This document shows, in pieces, positions 13,043 to 17,515 of a stretch of 17,515 nucleotides of DNA. The notes under the pieces are model-generated. The model did not search any database. It was not told the DNA's origin and worked only from the letters and a program-made list of their open reading frames with translations. The stretch is from assembly GCA_030038955.1 (NCBI GenBank), contig JASHQV010000310.1, positions 1 through 17,515 on the forward strand. The letters run 5' to 3'. The position numbers and the translations under genes are program-made. The stretch's first letter is position 1. Every line of letters begins with the position of its first letter. This stretch comes from Solirubrobacteraceae bacterium. GTDB lineage: Bacteria > Actinomycetota > Thermoleophilia > Solirubrobacterales > Solirubrobacteraceae.

Positions 13043-14101
13043 TCAGCCGGCGCGCAGCGCCGCTTGGAGGTCGCCCCAGAGATCCTCGAGGTCCTCGCAG
13101 CCGACGCTCAGCCGGATCAGGCCGGCGGGTATGTGCTCCTGGCCGGGGTTCGCGCTGCGTCGCTCCATCGTGCTCTCGACGCCGCCGAGGCTGGTGGCGT
13201 GACGGATGATGTGGGTCGCTCGACAGGCCCGATCCGCACTCGCCGCGTCACGCAGCTCGAAGCTGACGATCGTGCCGAAGCCGGGGTACCGCAGGCGTGC
13301 GACGCTCGCGTGCTCGCCCAGCCGCGCCGCCAGCTGCCGGGCGGAGCCTTGCGCCCGCTGCAGCCGCAGCGACAGCGTGCGGGCGCCGCGCAGAGCGAGG
13401 AAGCACTCGAGCGCCCCCGGGGTCGCGCCGCCCAGGCCGCGCGCTCCGCGCAGCAGCGCCAGCTGGTCCGTGTCCGCCGTCACCGCCGCCCCCAGCAGCA
13501 GGTCCGAATGTCCGCCGATCAGCTTCGTCGCGGAGTGCACGACGATGTCGGCGCCGAGCTCGAGCGGGCGCTGCAGCAGCGGCGTCGCGAACGTGTTGTC
13601 GACCACGACGCGGGTTCCGGATCGGCGCGGAGCGGTGCAGATCGCCGCCAGATCGGCGACCTCGAGCAGCGGGTTCGACGGCGACTCGAGCCACAGCAGG
13701 TCCGCCTCGCCGGCCCGCTGAAGCCACAGCGGATCGGTGACCGGCAGCCGCTCGACGCGCCACTGGTGAGCGCTGACGCCGTCCTGCGCGATCGCGGCGA
13801 CGCCCTGGTAGCAGTCGTCCGCCAGCACCAGGTGGGCGCCGGTCGCCAGCTGACCGAGCACGGCCGCGCATGCCGCCATCCCCGAGGAGAACGCGACCGC
13901 CGCACCACCCTCGAGTCCGCCCAGCATCGCCTCGAACGCCTCCCAGCCTTCGGTCGCCTCGTTGCGGCTGTAGGTCCGATCGCCGCCGAGCACGAAGTTG
14001 GAGGCTGGACCGATCGGGATGTTGAGCGGCGCGCCCGGAACCGTCGCCGGGCGGCCCGCCACCACCAACCAAGTGTCCGGCTTGACGTCAGCTGGACGCA
14101 C
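13043..14101 (-). CDS. PLP-dependent Cys/Met metabolism enzyme (cystathionine gamma-lyase/synthase type)
   Basis: Fold-type I PLP enzyme of trans-sulfuration: either cystathionine gamma-synthase or gamma-lyase, perhaps with thiol or H2S release. Numbered from GTG 14101 (352 aa): FSSGMAA (71-77) binds the cofactor phosphate, VVVDNTFATP (165-174) holds the PLP-ring Asp (168), and SATKLIGGHSD (190-200) carries the Schiff-base Lys (193). LGGVEST and IRLSVGCED are the C-terminal substrate-carboxylate motifs. The usual Y-x-R-x-x-NPT motif is altered to YSRNEATEG (44-52) and the protein is shorter than most (about 380-400 aa). It is therefore a divergent member and the exact reaction is open. GTG 14101 was chosen over the open frame back to 14308 because GAGG precedes it and the upstream part overlaps the divergent gene and is low-complexity. 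Confidence 0.85.
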   Translation of the reverse strand: MRPADVKPDTWLVVAGRPATVPGAPLNIPIGPASNFVLGGDRTYSRNEATEGWEAFEAMLGGLEGGAAVAFSSGMAACAAVLGQLATGAHLVLADDCYQGVAAIAQDGVSAHQWRVERLPVTDPLWLQRAGEADLLWLESPSNPLLEVADLAAICTAPRRSGTRVVVDNTFATPLLQRPLELGADIVVHSATKLIGGHSDLLLGAAVTADTDQLALLRGARGLGGATPGALECFLALRGARTLSLRLQRAQGSARQLAARLGEHASVARLRYPGFGTIVSFELRDAASADRACRATHIIRHATSLGGVESTMERRSANPGQEHIPAGLIRLSVGCEDLEDLWGDLQAALRAG

Positions 14102-14196
14102 GATCTTGCCTCGCGGCCCGTCCGTTCGCGGCGATCGCGGCGTGCATCGAGCGTCTACGTTAGAGGTCGAACACCCGATCTGCTCGGAGGACGACG
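14102..14196. promoter_or_regulatory. Divergent gap between the PLP enzyme and the alcohol dehydrogenase remnant
   Basis: This 95-bp stretch must hold the promoter of the PLP enzyme gene and the former promoter of the dehydrogenase. GGAGG (14186-14190) is an intact ribosome binding site six bases before the ATG at 14197. No hexamer pair stands out. Confidence 0.4.
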
Positions 14197-14450
14197 ATGG
14201 CGAAGATGCGCACGGTGCAGGTGACGAAGGCGGGCGGTGGACTCGAGCCCGTGGAACCTGATGTGCCCGAGCCAGGGCGGGGTGAGGCGCTCGTGCGGGT
14301 GCACGCATGCGGCATCTGCCACAGCGATGCGTTCGCGATCGAGGGCGGCGGCCCGGGGTCAGCTACCCGGTGGTGCCGGGGCACGAGATCGCTCGGCTCG
14401 GCGAGGACGTCGAGGGGCGGGAGATCGGCGACCGAGTTGGCGTCGCTTGA
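14197..14450 (+). pseudogene. Zinc alcohol dehydrogenase remnant (frameshifted and truncated)
   Basis: The first 54 codons from ATG 14197 encode the N-terminus of a medium-chain zinc alcohol dehydrogenase: a beta-strand start, VPEPGRGEALVRVHACGICHSDAFAIEGGGPG, with catalytic-zinc Cys41 in CGICHSD. At about 14355-14358, in a run of G, one base is missing. The protein continues in the next frame as VSYPVVPGHEIARLGEDVEG, then GDRVGVA, and stops at TGA 14448-14450. That second part carries the zinc-ligand GHE motif. Only about 84 of the usual 340 or so residues remain. The rest of the catalytic domain and the whole NAD-binding domain are absent, and the next gene on the opposite strand begins at 14498. 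The good ribosome binding site suggests recent decay. The original substrate is unknown. Confidence 0.85.
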
Positions 14451-14497
14451 GCAGGGGAGGTGTTACGCGAGCTGTCGGGGGCGGTGCCGGCGCCTCC

Positions 14498-15430
14498 TCA
14501 GCTCCCGCGGCCAGCGGCCAGCAGCGTTCGCAGCTCGCCGACCGCGGTGATCGCGCTGTCGTCGTCGCCGGCGCACGGGATCACGTTGAACGCCGAGCAG
14601 CCGGCCTCGATGTAGGGGGCCAGGAACTCGGCGACGTGCTCGGGCGTTCCGTACGGGGAGTAACGCTCGAAGGGCTCGAATGGCATCTGGTAGAACGCCT
14701 GCATCCGTGCGGCCAGTCGCTCGCGTGCGGCCTCGCGCGTACGACCAAATCCGCACCAGACGTTCAGCGCATGCTCGAATCCGCCTGGATCTCTTCCGGC
14801 GTTCGCGGCCTCTTGTGAGATCTGATCGCACACGTTTGCGAAGCGGCGTGGTGAGACCCAGATTCCGAGCCAGCCATCGCCGAGCCGGGCGGCACGGCTG
14901 ACCGCCGCATCCGATCGTCCGCCGACGATCAGCGGTATCGGCGGCGTCGGCGCGGGCACGATCAGCGCGTCGTTCAGCGCGAAGAACTCGCCGTCGAACG
15001 TGACCGGGGTGCCGTCGGCCAGGCCGCGCAGGACGTATAGGCATTCGTCCGTCCGGCGTCCCCGCGTCCTCGGGTCAACGCCGCACACCTCGATCTCGTG
15101 GCGATCCTCGCCGCCGATCCCAACCCCGAGCGTGAGCCGCCCGGGGGCCAGCTGCGCGATCGTCGCGAGCTGCCGGGCGACAGGTACCGGGTGGCGCAAT
15201 GGCAGCAGGTAGAGCCCGACGTAAACGGGCAGCTCGGTCTGAGCGGCCAGCAGCGAGGTCGCCGTGATCAGCCCGTCCGAGCCCGCTCCGACGAAGAAGC
15301 TCACGTGATCGCCCACGCATAGATGGTCGACGCCCTCTCGGGCAACGTGAGCGAGCATCGCCCGCAGCGTCTGCGCATCGAGATCGAGCTGAGCGACAGG
15401 AGGGAACAGGCCGACGCGGACGTTAGCCAT
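14498..15430 (-). CDS. Luciferase-like (LLM) F420-dependent oxidoreductase
   Basis: A 310-aa TIM-barrel flavin- or F420-dependent oxidoreductase. Seen: a beta-1 start RVGLFPPVAQ (5-14), GDHVSFF (40-46), LLPLRHPVPVARQLATI (75-91), the family signature LAPGRLTLGVGIGGEDRHE (94-112), RGRRTDE (123-129), PPIPLIVGGRSD (163-174) and ARLGDGWLG (181-189). In actinobacteria this subgroup usually uses reduced coenzyme F420 for hydride transfer, but FMN use cannot be excluded. Substrate unknown. The ATG at 15430 overlaps the end of the upstream methyltransferase gene by 8 bp (ATGGCTAA), so translation is coupled and the two proteins probably act in one pathway. It is the last gene of the three-gene minus-strand run. 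Confidence 0.88.
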   Translation of the reverse strand: MANVRVGLFPPVAQLDLDAQTLRAMLAHVAREGVDHLCVGDHVSFFVGAGSDGLITATSLLAAQTELPVYVGLYLLPLRHPVPVARQLATIAQLAPGRLTLGVGIGGEDRHEIEVCGVDPRTRGRRTDECLYVLRGLADGTPVTFDGEFFALNDALIVPAPTPPIPLIVGGRSDAAVSRAARLGDGWLGIWVSPRRFANVCDQISQEAANAGRDPGGFEHALNVWCGFGRTREAARERLAARMQAFYQMPFEPFERYSPYGTPEHVAEFLAPYIEAGCSAFNVIPCAGDDDSAITAVGELRTLLAAGRGS

Positions 15431-16151
15431 CGACCGACCTCATCTCGCGACGATCACGGTTGATCGCCACGCCCGTGATCAACGGTCGCACGATTGGTGG
15501 CATCGCCCGCCACGACCCCTGGCGCACGGCTACCAACTCGAGCCCGCACGCACGGATCAGCTCGACGGTTGCGCGGTTGCAGCGGCAGCCCTCCGCGAAT
15601 CGACGCCATGGGCCGGCGAGGCGGTCCTGCCACCTGGCAAGTCGTGGCGATTCAGACCGGACGTGCTCTATGAACAGCAGCCGACCGCCGGGGCGTAGCA
15701 CTCGTCTGATCTCGCACAACGCCAGGTCGGGCGCGTCGACGGTGCACAACACCAATGTCGAGACGACCGTGTCGACCGTTTCGTCGGCGAACGGCAGCTG
15801 CTCCGCCGACGCCTCCAGCACGCGGGCTCGGTACCGGCTGCGATCAAGTCTGCGCGCCAACCGCGCGCGCATCGCGGGCTCGGGTTCAGTCAGGATCAGC
15901 TCGTCAAGGCCCTCCGGGTAGTGGCGCAGGTTCAGCCCGGTGCCGCTGCCGAGCTCGACCGTGCATCCACTCGCATCGGACAGCAACGCCGCTCGCAGGG
16001 CGCCCGTGTTGAGCCGCTCGCCCGCCCACAGAAACGGGTCATACAAAAGCGCGAAGACTCGCGCCCACAGGTCCGAATCGCCCGTTGCCCTCGTCTGTAC
16101 GCCGACACGCTCCACGACGGCGACGATATGTCGGCGCCGGTCGTCGCGCAT
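15423..16151 (-). CDS. Class I SAM-dependent methyltransferase, METTL7-like
   Basis: A 242-aa methyltransferase with a Rossmann core: motif I VELGSGTGLN (65-74), an acidic post-I loop TEPEPAM (88-94), SAEQLPFADETVDTVVSTLVLCTV (115-138) and RPGGRLLFIEHV (153-164). The C-terminal part, PWRRFAEGCRCNRATVELIRACG and RPLITGVAI, closely resembles human METTL7A/B as I recall them (CTLVLCSV, EHVAAE, DGCNLTRES). Those are thiol methyltransferases, so an S-methylating role is possible. Bacterial relatives are usually annotated only as type-11 methyltransferases. The human N-terminal membrane anchor is missing, and hydrophobic residues 31-43 (RVFALLYDPFLWA) may be a remnant. The start at ATG 16151 has a weak ribosome binding site, and later GTG codons (near residues 12-18) are alternatives. 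Its end overlaps the oxidoreductase gene by 8 bp, and 48 bp separate it from the regulator upstream. Confidence 0.87.
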   Translation of the reverse strand: MRDDRRRHIVAVVERVGVQTRATGDSDLWARVFALLYDPFLWAGERLNTGALRAALLSDASGCTVELGSGTGLNLRHYPEGLDELILTEPEPAMRARLARRLDRSRYRARVLEASAEQLPFADETVDTVVSTLVLCTVDAPDLALCEIRRVLRPGGRLLFIEHVRSESPRLARWQDRLAGPWRRFAEGCRCNRATVELIRACGLELVAVRQGSWRAMPPIVRPLITGVAINRDRREMRSVDG

Positions 16152-16199
16152 CGCTCATCCAGGCCATCGTCACACGATGGCTCGTTCCGGTGAGCGCCC

Positions 16200-17243
16200 T
16201 CACAGCAAGCCCAGGCGCGTCGCCTCCGCGACCGCAGCGGTGCGCGAGCTCCGCCCGAGCTTGTGGCGGATGTTCGCCACGTGCCGGTGCACCGTGTGCT
16301 CGCTGAGCACCAGCTGCTCGGCGACCTCGCGGTCGCTCAGCCCGTTCGCCACGAGCGCCAGCACCTCGCGCTCGCGCGCCGACAAGAGCACATCGGCCGG
16401 CTCGCCTCCCACCCGCACTGTCTCGACATGCGGCGACAGGAACGACCGCACCGCCCTGGCCACCGACCCCGCATCCCCCGCCCACGCGAGGTGGGCGCTC
16501 CCCTCCAGCGGGACCAGCGCGGCGCCGGGGATCGCCGCCGCCAGCGTTCGCCCCTGCGCGTAGGGAATCGCGCGATCGCCACGGCGGTGCACCACCACCG
16601 TCGGCGCGCGCACGTGCTCCAGCTCCGCCCGGACGTCGTTGTCATAGATCAGCTCCAAGAGCGTCGCTGCGGTCTTGGCGCTCGCCGCCGCCCGCTGATA
16701 GCGCGCGAACCGCTCCAGCGCGGCGCTGTCCACCTCACCCAAGAAGATGTCCGCCAGCACGCGCGACCCCAGCCCCCAGTGCGAGCGCACCGTTGCGACG
16801 ATCGCCTCCCGCAACGCGGCAGACGCGATCGACTGCCCATCGGCATAGGCGCCGTAGAGCAGTAGACGATCCACCCGCTCAGGGAACCGAGCCGCGAACA
16901 CGACCGCCGCACAGCCACCCGACGAGCCCCCGATCAGCGTCACCCGCTCCAGCGCCAACTCGTCCAGCAACGCGGACAGCAATGCGACCTCGCTGTCGAG
17001 CGTCAACGCCTCCGGCGCAACCTCGCGATCGGACATGCCGACACCTGGGCCGTCGTAGCGCACTAGCGCATGGCCCTCGCTGACCGTCTCCCAGAACGAT
17101 CGGAAGGGACCGTCCTGCCAATCGAGCTCGAGATGGCTGACCCACCAAGCCGGCGCAACCAGCGGCGGCCCCTGGCCGCTCACGGCATACGCCACACGAC
17201 CCCCCAGAAAACCCAAGAACCGGATCTCCAACCCAACCCCCAT
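16200..17243 (-). CDS. Alpha/beta-hydrolase-LuxR fusion transcriptional regulator
   Basis: A 347-aa single-component regulator joining an alpha/beta-hydrolase domain (about 10-270) to a LuxR/GerE DNA-binding domain (about 286-347). The hydrolase has a complete triad: Ser107 in GGSSG, Asp223 in RRGDRAIP and His251 in GSAHLAW. It also has an oxyanion-loop region near residue 30 and RYDGPGVGMSD (62-72), typical of the family. The HTH reads LLSAREREVLALVANGLSDR, then EVAEQLVLSEHTVHRHVANIRHKLG. Because the triad is intact, the domain may hydrolyse a ligand, not just sense it. The start at ATG 17243 gives a full N-terminal beta strand; the ribosome binding site is weak. It leads the methyltransferase and oxidoreductase genes on the same strand and probably controls them. 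Confidence 0.9.
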   Translation of the reverse strand: MGVGLEIRFLGFLGGRVAYAVSGQGPPLVAPAWWVSHLELDWQDGPFRSFWETVSEGHALVRYDGPGVGMSDREVAPEALTLDSEVALLSALLDELALERVTLIGGSSGGCAAVVFAARFPERVDRLLLYGAYADGQSIASAALREAIVATVRSHWGLGSRVLADIFLGEVDSAALERFARYQRAAASAKTAATLLELIYDNDVRAELEHVRAPTVVVHRRGDRAIPYAQGRTLAAAIPGAALVPLEGSAHLAWAGDAGSVARAVRSFLSPHVETVRVGGEPADVLLSAREREVLALVANGLSDREVAEQLVLSEHTVHRHVANIRHKLGRSSRTAAVAEATRLGLL

Positions 17244-17515
17244 CCAGAGCAGCCTAATGAGGCGGCGCGCCCGCCTGGAAAAACGCCCGCGCCCAGCCCC
17301 TACAGTCGGGAGGGCGTGCGCGTGGGCTCGCGAGCGGGGCGTCGTTCGAGCGGACGCCGCCCCGGGCGGGGCCCGCGCAAGCGGACCGAGGACTGCTCGG
17401 CATCGGGCAGCGGCAGTCCGCCGATCGGCAGCGTCGGCGTGCGCGGGCGGTCATCTCCGTGGCCCGGCCCGCCGCCGTCGTCGTCGGGCGGTGTGCCCGG
17501 GTCGAAGCCCGGCCC
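17244..17515 (-). CDS. Window-edge region; possible C-terminal end of a Pro/Gly/Asp-rich protein
   Basis: A minus-strand frame runs from the window edge (17515) to a TAG at 17300-17302, giving 71 residues such as FDPGTPPDDDGGGPGHGDD and LPIGGLPLPD, then an Arg/Pro-rich tail. This looks like a disordered protein end whose bulk lies outside the window. The competing reading is a + strand gene from GTG 17315 or 17321. It has GGGAGG just upstream and a TACAGT (17301-17306) that could be a -10 box, and encodes an Arg/Ser/Pro/Gly-rich start. Third-position G+C is about equal in both frames. I slightly favour the minus strand. The part 17244-17299 is intergenic. No product is assigned. Confidence 0.35.

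Noticed and set aside
14237..14818. A + strand gene continuing from the alcohol dehydrogenase remnant
   Set aside because: Beyond 14450 the frames have no dehydrogenase motifs and run antisense to the well-supported oxidoreductase gene.

Overview
The window is about 70 % G+C with strongly GC-biased third codon positions. Together with its gene families (a large LuxR/ATPase regulator, an F420-type luciferase-like oxidoreductase, a CtaG-type cytochrome oxidase assembly protein), this suggests a high-GC actinobacterium. A member of the Thermoleophilia (Solirubrobacterales-like) is my best guess. That placement rests on gene style, not on a marker gene, and no rRNA or tRNA gene was seen.

Layout. 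(1) 1-4241 is a surface-polysaccharide block: a family 4 glycosyltransferase on the + strand converges on and overlaps a minus-strand pair, UDP-GlcNAc 2-epimerase (wecB) followed by a class B asparagine synthetase/amidotransferase, joined by a 1-nt gap. A 24-bp tandem repeat sits in the wecB leader. (2) 4331-7060 is a large minus-strand ATP-dependent LuxR (LAL) regulator. It is divergent from (3) 7355-9568, a selenium-binding-protein/methanethiol-oxidase (SBP56) gene followed by a CtaG-like membrane protein with many histidines. (4) 9569-10080 is a 512-bp gap between convergent genes, packed with tandem and inverted repeats, including two copies of a four-half-site palindromic element with identical internal spacing. 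(5) 10081-12915 is a minus-strand run: MFS exporter, small 91-aa protein, dGTPase-like HD hydrolase. (6) 13043-14101 is a PLP-dependent cystathionine lyase/synthase-type enzyme, divergent from a frameshifted, truncated zinc alcohol dehydrogenase remnant (14197-14450). (7) 14498-17243 is a minus-strand operon: alpha/beta-hydrolase-LuxR fusion regulator, METTL7-like SAM methyltransferase, F420-type luciferase-like oxidoreductase, the last two overlapping by 8 bp. (8) 17244-17515 holds a short intergenic stretch and an unresolved partial coding region.

How the genes may work together. SBP56 proteins oxidise methanethiol in a copper-dependent way and CtaG proteins handle copper for haem-copper oxidases, so the SBP56-CtaG pair plausibly makes and matures one enzyme, possibly under the divergent LAL regulator. 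A PLP sulfur-amino-acid enzyme and a methyltransferase resembling the METTL7 thiol methyltransferases lie a few kilobases away, so the window may carry a dispersed methyl-sulfur theme. This is inference, because these genes are not in one operon. The most unusual sequence feature is the repeated palindromic structure at 9698-10035.
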